A DNA stretch of 64,000 nt from Bacillota bacterium (GTDB taxonomy: Bacteria; Bacillota; Clostridia; Lachnospirales; Lachnospiraceae). Below, in pieces: positions 8,927 to 16,607 of this stretch; within the stretch, counting starts at the first letter, position 1; the number at the start of each line of letters is the position of its first letter. The stretch is taken from NCBI GenBank assembly GCA_023409535.1, contig JAEYGZ010000027.1, forward strand, positions 248,001 through 312,000, in the 5' to 3' direction. The notes under the pieces are model-generated. The model saw only the letters and a program-made list of their open reading frames with translations. It was not told the DNA's origin and did not search any database. The position numbers and the translations under genes are program-made.

Positions 8927-9214
8927 ATGTCTGTTTTTGAGGTATGTATGATGCTGTGTTTTGGTTTTGCCTGGCCATATAACTTGTACATTAGCATCAA
9001 AGCAAAATCAACGAAGGGAAAAAACATAATGTTCATGAGTATGATCGCATTGGCTTATGTTTTTGGCCTTCTGCATAAATTGGTATATTCTCTGGATCCG
9101 GTTATTTTCTTTTATTTCCTTAACTTTATTATGGTTATAGCCGATATTTTTCTGTATTATGTTAACCGGAAAAGAGAGCGGAAAGCAGGAACAGGTAGAA
9201 ATTATATAAGTTGA
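8927..9214 (+). CDS. Small membrane protein of the PQ-loop/SemiSWEET type
   Basis: A 95-residue protein with three predicted helices, starting at the ATG at 8927 with AGGAGGG directly upstream. An earlier in-frame start at 8852 overlaps the GH3 gene and lacks a ribosome site. The first helix reads CFGFAWPYNLYISIKAKSTKGKN, where the W-P and the T-K-G-K pattern resemble the half-transporter SemiSWEET repeat of bacterial PQ-loop proteins. The later helices are LAYVFGLLHKL and YFLNFIMVIADIFLYY. SemiSWEETs dimerise and move sugars down a gradient. It lies 56 bp after the GH3 gene and before a strong terminator, so it is part of the sugar operon. The family call is moderately sure and the transport role is inferred. 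Confidence 0.7.
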   Translation: MSVFEVCMMLCFGFAWPYNLYISIKAKSTKGKNIMFMSMIALAYVFGLLHKLVYSLDPVIFFYFLNFIMVIADIFLYYVNRKRERKAGTGRNYIS

Positions 9215-9271
9215 GAATTTTCATTCATTCAATTAAGGTGTATTTATAGTACAATTATTTTGATATCAAGG

Positions 9272-9311
9272 TGCCGGATTGTCTCTTGCCAAGACAATCC
9301 GGCATCTTTTT
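9272..9311 (+). terminator. Rho-independent terminator of the sugar operon
   Basis: A 13-bp perfect stem (TGCCGGATTGTCT at 9272-9284 with 9292-9304), a 7-nt loop and a TTTTTT tract ending about 9311. It closes the operon that runs from the YesN gene or the binding protein through the SemiSWEET-like gene. Confidence 0.9.
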
Positions 9312-9365
9312 GCTGAAAAAGACGATGTTGTGATCAATATCATTTGTTGCTGCTTCTGTCTATAC

Positions 9366-9426
9366 AACATTATTTATAAATAACAGCTCAATAATGCTTT
9401 GAATATTGCGTATAATGCTATATAAT
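9366..9426 (+). promoter_or_regulatory. Promoter/operator-like block B (copy of 351-411)
   Basis: The block matches 351-411 at 53 of 61 positions, with the final 36 bp identical but for one base. ATAATGCT half-sites start at 9391 and 9412, again 21 bp apart. TTGAAT and TATAAT occupy the same relative places as possible -35 and -10 elements. It ends 79 bp before the AraC-family start. This suggests the two regulators, and perhaps dapA, are controlled by the same factor, possibly the AraC protein itself. The match is direct and the role is inferred. Confidence 0.55.
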
Positions 9427-9504
9427 GTTTCATGACATTTGAATTTTTTGAAATCTATTTACTTATATAGGAAGTGCAGCAGGTCGGAAGGAAGGTAGTA
9501 ATAT

Positions 9505-10347
9505 ATGATTGACTTTGAAAAAGCAGGATATCTGGAAAATGATTTTCGAATATTTCATCTGATTGACCATCAGCGGAGGGAATTTAATTTTCATTATCAT
9601 GATTTTAATAAGATCATTATATTCCTGAGCGGCAATATCAATTATACCATCGAAGGGAAAAACTATGTGCTTGAACCCTATGATATCGTGCTTGTTAATG
9701 CCGGAGAGATCCACAGACCGTCCGTCCTTGACAATTCTGCCTATGAGAGAATCATTATCTATGTATCAACGCAATTTTTAAATAATTATAAGGAAGAGGA
9801 TTATGATTTAAATTATTGCTTTGACCGGGCGAAGGGGGAGCATTCCAATGTGCTTCGCATCCACTCCATGGATAAGAGTAAGCTTTACCAGGTGTGTCAG
9901 GAGCTGGAGCATTCCTTCTTTGATCATGCATTTGCCAAGGAGCTGTATCAAAGGATCTTATTTCTGGAATTTATGATACAGCTGAACAGGACTGCAATCC
10001 TGGGGCATATCAATTATCTGGGTGCAGCCAAGGATAATGATAAGCTGCTGCAGATTATCGAATACATCAATGAACACCTGACAGAAGAGATAACGATAGA
10101 TATTCTTGCTGCAAAGTTTTATTTAAGCCGCTATTATTTAATGCATTTCTTTAAGGAGGAGACCGGCTATACCATCGGCAATTATATCACGGAGAAGCGG
10201 CTTCTTCTTGCAAAAGGGCTGGTGCAAAACGGCTGCTCCCTGACGGAGGCGTGCTTTCAAAGCGGATTTAAGAACTATTCCACCTTCTCCAGGGCATTTA
10301 AGAAGGCGTTTAAGACGATACCGAAGAATGCATTGTTTTTAGATTAA
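9505..10347 (+). CDS. AraC-family transcriptional regulator with N-terminal cupin domain
   Basis: A 280-residue regulator. Residues about 20-110 form a cupin-like sensor (FHYHDFNKIIIFLSG, then the GEIHRP motif). The C-terminal 100 residues form the AraC double helix-turn-helix (LAAKFYLSRYYLMHFFKEETG and ACFQSGFKNYSTFSRAFKKAF). Such proteins bind a small sugar-like ligand in the cupin and activate nearby genes. A GGAAGG sequence lies upstream of the ATG. No catabolic gene follows directly. Its promoter region shares a 61-bp block with the region upstream of the YesN gene 9 kb away, so the two loci may form one regulon. Confidence 0.9.
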   Translation: MIDFEKAGYLENDFRIFHLIDHQRREFNFHYHDFNKIIIFLSGNINYTIEGKNYVLEPYDIVLVNAGEIHRPSVLDNSAYERIIIYVSTQFLNNYKEEDYDLNYCFDRAKGEHSNVLRIHSMDKSKLYQVCQELEHSFFDHAFAKELYQRILFLEFMIQLNRTAILGHINYLGAAKDNDKLLQIIEYINEHLTEEITIDILAAKFYLSRYYLMHFFKEETGYTIGNYITEKRLLLAKGLVQNGCSLTEACFQSGFKNYSTFSRAFKKAFKTIPKNALFLD

Positions 10348-10355
10348 TAAGCAGG

Positions 10356-10370
10356 TGACAAAGGAACGGA
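10356..10370 (+). repeat. Solitary copy of the palindrome-end motif TGACAAAGGAACGGA
   Basis: TGACAAAGGAACGGA here matches the right end of the large palindrome at 19971-20286 (TGACAAAGGGACGGA on the minus strand) at 14 of 15 positions, and its left end (TAGCAAAGGAACGGA) nearly as well. No inverted partner is visible nearby, so this looks like an isolated or decayed end. It lies 8 bp after the AraC stop codon, the same kind of place (just after a stop) as the left end at 19971. Confidence 0.5.
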
Positions 10371-10405
10371 CACAGAGGGGATTATCCTTTTCTCCAGAGT
10401 TCGCA

Positions 10406-10430
10406 AGGGTTTGGCGAAAAACCTGTTTTT
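10406..10430 (+). terminator. Weak terminator after the AraC gene
   Basis: A short stem (AGG-TTT pairing with AAA-CCT, one bulged G) around the loop GGCGAA is followed by GTTTTT. It lies 60 bp after the AraC stop codon. The stem is short, so efficiency is doubtful. Confidence 0.4.
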
Positions 10431-10483
10431 GAGCCTTTTTCAATGGTATACAGTTAAAGTCTTTGTCTAAAATGTAATAAATA

Positions 10484-10535
10484 TATATAATAGCCGAAAT
10501 ATATTGACCGGATGCAGCATATCGGCTATTATATA
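10484..10535. repeat. 14-bp perfect inverted repeat upstream of the DUF4143 ATPase
   Basis: TATATAATAGCCGA at 10484-10497 is repeated as its exact reverse complement at 10522-10535, with a 24-nt spacer. It ends 33 bp before the ATPase start, so it would lie in the leader or promoter. It could be an operator or an mRNA hairpin; nothing in the sequence decides between them. Confidence 0.5.
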
Positions 10536-10568
10536 GTAAATAATAATTTTAGACGAAGAGGTGATTTT

Positions 10569-11798
10569 ATGAATTATATACACAGAGCAATGGAAGATAC
10601 CTTTCTCCGTCTTTCCAAAGAGTTTCCTGCTTTGCTGCTTACCGGTCCGAGGCAGGTCGGAAAAACCACCATGCTGCAAAAGCTGGCTGCAGAGGAGAAC
10701 ATAGGACGGGAGTATGTTACGCTGGACGATTTGACTGAGCGCCAAATGGCAAAGAATGACCCGAAGATGTTCCTGCAAATTCATAAGCCTCCGGTGTTTA
10801 TTGAAGAGGTGCAGTATGCACCCGAGCTATTCACCTATATTAAAATACATGTTGACCAGAACCATCGTGCCGGTGATTTTTGGCTGACAGGTTCACAGGT
10901 GTTCAAATTAATGGAGGGAATACAGGAATCGCTGGCTGGGCGTGTCTGCCTGCTCCATATGGCTCCTATGTCACAGGCTGAAATCTACGGTGCTGCCTCA
11001 GCACCTTTTGTGCTGGATTTGGAGCAGCTGTCACAGCGGATAAAAGAGCGGACTCCTGTTGATACGCCTGCTCTTTATGAGCGTATTTTCAGAGGCGGTA
11101 TGCCTGCTCTTATCAGCGGGCAATACAGCGATTATCGGGCGGTTTATTCCAGCTACATCAGCACCTATATTGACAGGGATGTAAAAGAGATCTCCGGTGC
11201 CATTGATTCGCTTAAATTTATGGATTTCATTACATCAGCCGCCGCACTGTGTGGGCAGATGGTGAATTATAAGACCATTTCTGATGCTGCCGGGATTGAC
11301 CAGGTTACCGCTAAAAACTGGCTCGGGATTTTGGAGAGGCTGGGAATTGTGTTTTATCTGCACCCATATTCCAACAATATGCTTAAGCGCATGGTGACAA
11401 AGCCAAAGCTTTACTTCTATGACTGTGGATTGGTGGCCTATCTGACCAAATGGAGCGACAGCGATACTCTGATGAATGGTGCCGTGAGCGGTGCGATTCT
11501 TGAAAATTTTGTGGTATCGGAGATTGTCAAGAGCTATCAGAATTGTGGTCGGGAAGCTTTTATTTATTACTATCGGGATAAGGATACCAAGGAGATAGAC
11601 ATTTTGCTGGAGGACAGCGGTAAGCTGTACCCTATGGAAATCAAAAAGACCGCTACGCCTCAAAGCCAGCTTACCCGGGTATTTGGGGTGATTGATAAGG
11701 CTTCTCTGGAGCGTGGAACAGGAGCTGTGCTTTGCACAACGGACAGGCTATCAGCGTTTGATAGCAAAAATTTGATTGTTCCCATTTGGGCGCTATAG
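10569..11798 (+). CDS. AAA-family ATPase with DUF4143 (AAA_14) domain
   Basis: A 409-residue protein starting at the ATG at 10569, preceded by GAAGAGGTG; the longer frame from 10512 has no ribosome site and runs through the inverted repeat. Walker A is GPRQVGKT (26-33) and the Walker B-like stretch is VFIEEVQ (76-82), where these families normally show a D-E pair. The DUF4143 domain fills the C-terminal half and ends with a PD-(D/E)XK-like pattern (EIDILLEDSGKLYPMEIKK). Function is unknown; such genes are frequent, often horizontally shared, accessory ATPases in gut anaerobes. It stands alone, with a terminator after it. Confidence 0.88.
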   Translation: MNYIHRAMEDTFLRLSKEFPALLLTGPRQVGKTTMLQKLAAEENIGREYVTLDDLTERQMAKNDPKMFLQIHKPPVFIEEVQYAPELFTYIKIHVDQNHRAGDFWLTGSQVFKLMEGIQESLAGRVCLLHMAPMSQAEIYGAASAPFVLDLEQLSQRIKERTPVDTPALYERIFRGGMPALISGQYSDYRAVYSSYISTYIDRDVKEISGAIDSLKFMDFITSAAALCGQMVNYKTISDAAGIDQVTAKNWLGILERLGIVFYLHPYSNNMLKRMVTKPKLYFYDCGLVAYLTKWSDSDTLMNGAVSGAILENFVVSEIVKSYQNCGREAFIYYYRDKDTKEIDILLEDSGKLYPMEIKKTATPQSQLTRVFGVIDKASLERGTGAVLCTTDRLSAFDSKNLIVPIWAL

Positions 11799-11831
11799 TT
11801 ATAGAAGATACTGGTATAAATTACTTTAGCA

Positions 11832-11864
11832 GGGGCTGATACATTAATTGGTATCAGCCCCTTT
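11832..11864. terminator. Terminator between convergent genes
   Basis: An 11-bp perfect stem (GGGGCTGATAC with GTATCAGCCCC) around ATTAATTG, followed by TTT. It lies between the plus-strand ATPase and the minus-strand ABC transporter and could end transcription from either side, although the T-tract is short. Confidence 0.65.
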
Positions 11865-11967
11865 GAGAGAGTTCTTTTCCGCCACATATGATGATAGCTT
11901 TCACAGCACTCTGCGAATTTGTGGAAACGCTGCTTTCCATTCCTTAATCAATTAACTTAATCATTTT

Positions 11968-14631
11968 TTACTCACTTCTCAACGCCACCACAGGGTCCTT
12001 CTTAGCTGCCACTCTGGAAGGGATCAGCCCTGCAATCAGTGTCAGCGCCATACTGATGATTACTAGAACGACTGCTCCTGAGGTAGGCAGGACTGCGTGT
12101 ACACCGGAGATGCCGGATAGTTTTTCAATGATGATGTTCGCCGGTATCGTGAGAAGCACAGTAATGATGATACCGAGGGCACCGGATACAAAGCCGACGA
12201 TGAGAGTCTCCGCATTGAATACACTTGATATATCCCGCTTGGAAGCACCGATGGCTCGCAGGATACCGATTTCCTTGGTGCGCTCCAGTACGGAGATATA
12301 GGTAATGATACCAATCATAATGGAGGATACCACCAGGGAGATCGCAACAAAGGCAATCAGTACATAGGAGATGACATTAATGATGGAGCTGACGGAGGAC
12401 ATCATGAGTCCCACGAGATCAGTATAATTAATGACATATTCCTCTTTGCCGTCCTTTGTCATGCGTTGATTATAAGCATCAATGTTATCGGAGATTGCAT
12501 TCTTGGCTTCAAAGGAGGAGGCATAAATGTTAATCTTGGAGGGCTTATCTATATTCACCACATCCAGCAGGTCAAGATTGCCTTCATAGGTCGCATTCGT
12601 AGTCTCAGGCTGAAGCTTATCAGAGAACATCTGAATGATTTCCTCATCGCTCATCGTGCTGATGTAAGCCTTTGTCTGTGTCTGAGTTGCTTCATCCATC
12701 GTGGCAATATAGGCATTGACATCTTCCATGGTAAGCTCCTTCGGTTCTTCGCCGGAAGAGAAGGGAAGTCCGGTAAATACATCGGTATCCGGTTCGGCAA
12801 GCTGCTGCTTAACAATATCACTGTTATTAATGTTGTTGATCACATATTCGGTTAGTCCATGGGTATAGCCGATGGCACCGTTCATGGAAGTGGATACCGC
12901 ATCCTCATTCGGGCGGACGATACCGGCGATTTTCAGATCTATGCCGTTATCCACAAGCTTCTGCATATAATCCGCATCCTCGCGCTTGTCCACCCAGATA
13001 CCGGTATCCGCATCATTCTCGTAGTAGTTCACAGGAAGGACAAGCTTATAAGACTTATTCAGGAGTTCCTCGTAGGTATAACTGGTAACCTCGGTGTCAT
13101 AGGTCTCTCCCTTGGCTGCAGCGGTCATGATTTCCTGAACTTCCTTCGGATCCTTTAAGCCCAGAGCATACATAACCATATCACTGATCTCATTTTTATT
13201 GTCTACTACCAGAACCACTTCATTATAAGCGGAGGGCCACTGCCCTGCCAATATGTCATATTGGGAGTTTAGCAGCTCCTGATTGTCAAGCATCTCAGAC
13301 CAGACCTCAAGACCTCTGGACATGGGAGACAGAGAAGCCAGGGAGGACATCTGCCCGGCATTATTTCCATACATTGCTTCAAATAGCGTGCTGGGATTTA
13401 CCTGGGTAACACCGTCTTTGGTGTCAGAGGTAAAGATATTTAAATCCAGGTCATAACCGTATTGAATTGAGCTGATATTTTCAGCAAGGCCGCTGTCCTC
13501 GCTTTCCAGATGCTTTTTAAAAGCTTCCAGATTATTTGTCTTCAGCTCCGCGACCATGGTATTCATCATGTCCATCATGATGGTATTGGAATATACCTTG
13601 TCAAGGTCATGATCGGCATCCTCCGATGCTACGCCGGATAAGGATTTCATAAGGCTGGAGATATCCATGGACTCTGCCTCAATGGTAATCGGGTAGGAGG
13701 AAAGAGTATCTGCCTGAACGTTATCGATATAGGTTTGAATACCGCTTGAAAGAGCCAGAATCAGTGCAATACCGATGATACCGATGCTTCCTGCAAAGGC
13801 GGTCATAAAGGTACGGGTCTTCTTGGTCATCAGGTTATTCAAGGACAAGGATAATGCGGTCATAAAAGACATGGAGGTCTTTTTTACTTTTGGCTGCTTA
13901 TCCTTTGCCGCCTTGCCTTTTTTCTCCGGCTTTGCTGTACTGAACTCCGCAACCTCATAGGGATTGGTATCATTTACGATAGCTCCGTCCAGGAGGCGGA
14001 TAATTCTTGTGGAGTATTCATTGGCAAGCTCGGGATTATGGGTAACCATGATAATCAGGCGTTCCTTGGCAATTTCCTTCAGGATCTCCATGATCTGGAC
14101 ACTTGTCTCAGAATCCAGTGCGCCTGTCGGCTCATCCGCAAGTAAGATTTCCGGGTTATTTACCAGAGCTCTTGCAATTGCAACACGCTGCATCTGGCCG
14201 CCGGACATCTGATTTGATTTCTTCCTGATCTGATCGCCAAGACCAACCTTCGTTAAGGCATCTATGGCTCTTTGACGGCGTTCGGACTTAGACACACCGG
14301 ATAAGGTCATGGCGAGCTCTACGTTTGATAACACCGTTTGGTGGGGGATCAGGTTATAGGTCTGAAATACGAAGCCGATGGAATGGTTACGATAGGTATC
14401 CCAGTCGGAATCTTTGAATTCCTTGGTGGACTTTCCGCTAATGGATAAGTCACCGCTGGTATAGCGGTCCAGACCTCCGATAATATTAAGCAGAGTCGTC
14501 TTGCCGCAGCCGGAAGGTCCAAGAATAGATACAAATTCATTCTTGCGAAATTCGATGTTAATATCTTTCAACGCGTTTACTGTGGTGTCTCCTGCTTTGT
14601 AATTCTTAAATATGTTCTTTAATTTGAGCAT
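11968..14631 (-). CDS. MacB-like ABC transporter: ATPase fused to FtsX-type permease
   Basis: An 887-residue fusion. The N-terminal ATPase has Walker A GPSGCGKTT (38-46), signature MSGGQ (142-146), Walker B ILLADEP (162-168) and switch H198. A charged linker (about 228-250) leads to one membrane helix near 275-295, a large extracellular domain (about 300-730) and three C-terminal helices in FtsX/MacB style. These type VII mechanotransporters do not move substrate through the membrane; they drive extracytoplasmic work such as removal of peptides from the envelope. The gene is divergent from an OmpR regulator and kinase, a common arrangement in peptide sensing or resistance. A single-chain fusion is a known variant in Firmicutes. 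The substrate is unknown. Confidence 0.9.
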   Translation of the reverse strand: MLKLKNIFKNYKAGDTTVNALKDINIEFRKNEFVSILGPSGCGKTTLLNIIGGLDRYTSGDLSISGKSTKEFKDSDWDTYRNHSIGFVFQTYNLIPHQTVLSNVELAMTLSGVSKSERRQRAIDALTKVGLGDQIRKKSNQMSGGQMQRVAIARALVNNPEILLADEPTGALDSETSVQIMEILKEIAKERLIIMVTHNPELANEYSTRIIRLLDGAIVNDTNPYEVAEFSTAKPEKKGKAAKDKQPKVKKTSMSFMTALSLSLNNLMTKKTRTFMTAFAGSIGIIGIALILALSSGIQTYIDNVQADTLSSYPITIEAESMDISSLMKSLSGVASEDADHDLDKVYSNTIMMDMMNTMVAELKTNNLEAFKKHLESEDSGLAENISSIQYGYDLDLNIFTSDTKDGVTQVNPSTLFEAMYGNNAGQMSSLASLSPMSRGLEVWSEMLDNQELLNSQYDILAGQWPSAYNEVVLVVDNKNEISDMVMYALGLKDPKEVQEIMTAAAKGETYDTEVTSYTYEELLNKSYKLVLPVNYYENDADTGIWVDKREDADYMQKLVDNGIDLKIAGIVRPNEDAVSTSMNGAIGYTHGLTEYVINNINNSDIVKQQLAEPDTDVFTGLPFSSGEEPKELTMEDVNAYIATMDEATQTQTKAYISTMSDEEIIQMFSDKLQPETTNATYEGNLDLLDVVNIDKPSKINIYASSFEAKNAISDNIDAYNQRMTKDGKEEYVINYTDLVGLMMSSVSSIINVISYVLIAFVAISLVVSSIMIGIITYISVLERTKEIGILRAIGASKRDISSVFNAETLIVGFVSGALGIIITVLLTIPANIIIEKLSGISGVHAVLPTSGAVVLVIISMALTLIAGLIPSRVAAKKDPVVALRSE

Positions 14632-14761
14632 TTAATTTGTTGTCTCCTTTCTTCGCTAGCAGTTCGTATGATAGCGATCCAATATAAACTGAGTTTTAAC
14701 AAATGATCCCTATTTATAAATTGTCTATAAATTTTTGATAGAATTTTTAAAAATTAATATT

Positions 14762-14776
14762 CAGTTAAAATAACTG
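14762..14776. promoter_or_regulatory. Palindrome CAGTTA-AAA-TAACTG in the divergent promoter region
   Basis: A perfect 6+3+6 palindrome lies between the divergent ABC transporter and regulator genes. TATAAT at 14786-14791 would place the palindrome over the -35 region of the regulator promoter. It may be an operator of the adjacent OmpR-type regulator. Further downstream, CTGGCAA and TTGCCGG (about 14811-14833) can form a small leader hairpin. Confidence 0.35.
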
Positions 14777-14880
14777 TTGTATAGATATAATCGATGATGG
14801 TTAAGTTCTAACTGGCAATGGAATTTTGCCGGTAAGTTTGCTAAAATGAATATAAATATTTACCGTTGGAGGAATAGGCT

Positions 14881-15555
14881 GTGTTTCATATTATGGTCAT
14901 AGAAGATGATGCAAATACAAGAAGGCTGATGAAAACTGTGCTGGAGCAGAACGGTTATGAACCAATTTTGGCAGAGGATGGTGCCGAAGGGATGGAGCTT
15001 CTTGATAAAAAGCATGTGGACCTGATTATACTTGATATCATGATGCCCCGGATGAACGGTTATGAATTCACCGAGATACTCCGTACGGGAGGCAGTAATA
15101 TCCCCGTGTTGATGGTGACAGCCAAGGAGGCTGCGGTGGATAAGCGAAAGGGGTTTCTCTCCGGAACCGACGATTATATGGTAAAGCCGGTGGACGAAGA
15201 GGAGATGCTTTTAAGGATTGCGGCGTTGCTTCGCCGGTCTCAGATCATAACGGAGCACAAGCAGATCGTCGGTGATACCGTCTTAAATTATGACGGCTGT
15301 TCCGTCACCTTCGGCGGGCAGGAGCAGGAGCTTCCGAACAAGGAATTTCAACTGTTGTATAAGCTGCTTTCCTATCCGAATAAAATATTTACCAGAAGAC
15401 AATTGATGGACGAGATTTGGTCCATGGACAGTGACACGGATGAACGAACCGTTGATGTACACATTAACCGTTTGCGGGAGCGATTTCGCGGAAATAAGGA
15501 TTTTGAGATTATCACAGTGCGCGGACTGGGGTATAAGGCGGTGAAATCTGTATGA
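14881..15555 (+). CDS. OmpR-family response regulator
   Basis: A 224-residue two-component regulator. It starts with GTG at 14881, with TTGGAGGA correctly spaced upstream. The receiver domain (1-115) has D9/D10, phospho-acceptor D52 in LIILDIMMP and a conserved Lys in DDYMVKPVD near 101. The winged-helix DNA-binding domain (about 128-222) ends RTVDVHINRLRERF...VRGLGYKAV. Its stop overlaps the kinase start by 4 bp. It is divergent from the MacB-like transporter, which it probably controls. The pair resembles VanRS/BceRS-like envelope-stress systems, but the signal cannot be told from sequence. Confidence 0.94.
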   Translation: MFHIMVIEDDANTRRLMKTVLEQNGYEPILAEDGAEGMELLDKKHVDLIILDIMMPRMNGYEFTEILRTGGSNIPVLMVTAKEAAVDKRKGFLSGTDDYMVKPVDEEEMLLRIAALLRRSQIITEHKQIVGDTVLNYDGCSVTFGGQEQELPNKEFQLLYKLLSYPNKIFTRRQLMDEIWSMDSDTDERTVDVHINRLRERFRGNKDFEIITVRGLGYKAVKSV

Positions 15556-16589
15556 AAAGGGAGCGTTCCCTGCGGGTCAGCATGGTGATTTATGTGTTTT
15601 TAATCATGGTTTCCTCCAGTTTTCTGACAGTACTCTTTATTCTGATATTATACTGGCTGAAGCTGTTACCTGAGCGGCCCAATATGCCATTGATAATATC
15701 GGTTGTGTCGGTTTTGGTCAGTATCATTTTAGGAACCTTTATCTCTGCCCTTGTGAGCAAGTGGGTCCTGAGGCCGGTTGAAGAAATGAATAAGGCGACC
15801 AAGGTCATAGCTTCCGGGGATTTTTCCGTCAGGGTTCAGGAGACGAAGAAAAGAAATCCGCTTACCCAACTGATCAAAAGCTTTAATAAGATGACGGAGG
15901 ATCTGGGCGGAATTGAATTATTCCGTCAGGATTTCATCAATAGTTTTTCTCATGAATTTAAAACACCGATTGTATCCATCAGAGGCTTTGCAAAGCAGCT
16001 TCAAAGGGACGATCTGTCAGAGGAGCAAAGGCAGGAATATACGGACATTATCATGAATGAAGCAGAGCGGCTTACCAATATGTCCTCAAATGTATTGTTG
16101 CTGACGAAGTTTGAGAATCAGAAGATTGTTAGTAACCGGAAGGAATTCTATCTGGATGAGCAAATCCGCGATTGTATCCTGTTACTTGAAAAGCAATGGA
16201 ACAGTAAAAATATCAGCTTGAATCTGGAGCTCGAGGAAGTAAAATATATTACCAACGAAGAGATGCTGTCGCATGTATGGATTAATCTGCTTTCCAATGC
16301 GGTTAAATTCAGCAGGGGAAACAGCGAAATCGGAGTAAGCTGTACAGCGGACAGAGAGAAGGTAACGGTAACGATCAGCGACCAGGGAATCGGTATGGAT
16401 CAGAATATCATTACCCATATATTTGATAAGTTTTATCAGGGGGATTCCTCCCATAATATACAGGGAAACGGGCTTGGCCTATCCTTGACAAAACGAATCA
16501 TAGAGCTATGCGAAGGAGAAATTGCCGTAGTCAGTGAGAAAGGAAAGGGGACAACCTTTACCGTAACACTGCCTCGAAATGAAATATAA
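15552..16589 (+). CDS. Sensor histidine kinase (HAMP, HisKA, HATPase)
   Basis: A 345-residue membrane kinase with two close helices (about 10-32 and 44-66), almost no extracellular loop, a HAMP domain (about 65-118) and phospho-acceptor H134 in FSHEFKTPIVS. ATP-binding boxes follow (NLLSNAVKF, DQGIGM, FDKFYQGD, GNGLGLS). The short sensor region is typical of intramembrane-sensing kinases that respond to a partner ABC transporter or to membrane damage. It overlaps the regulator gene by 4 bp and is followed 18 bp later by a DegV gene, so all three may be co-transcribed. Confidence 0.93.
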   Translation: MKRERSLRVSMVIYVFLIMVSSSFLTVLFILILYWLKLLPERPNMPLIISVVSVLVSIILGTFISALVSKWVLRPVEEMNKATKVIASGDFSVRVQETKKRNPLTQLIKSFNKMTEDLGGIELFRQDFINSFSHEFKTPIVSIRGFAKQLQRDDLSEEQRQEYTDIIMNEAERLTNMSSNVLLLTKFENQKIVSNRKEFYLDEQIRDCILLLEKQWNSKNISLNLELEEVKYITNEEMLSHVWINLLSNAVKFSRGNSEIGVSCTADREKVTVTISDQGIGMDQNIITHIFDKFYQGDSSHNIQGNGLGLSLTKRIIELCEGEIAVVSEKGKGTTFTVTLPRNEI

Positions 16590-16607
16590 GGGAAAAGAGG
16601 AAACATA

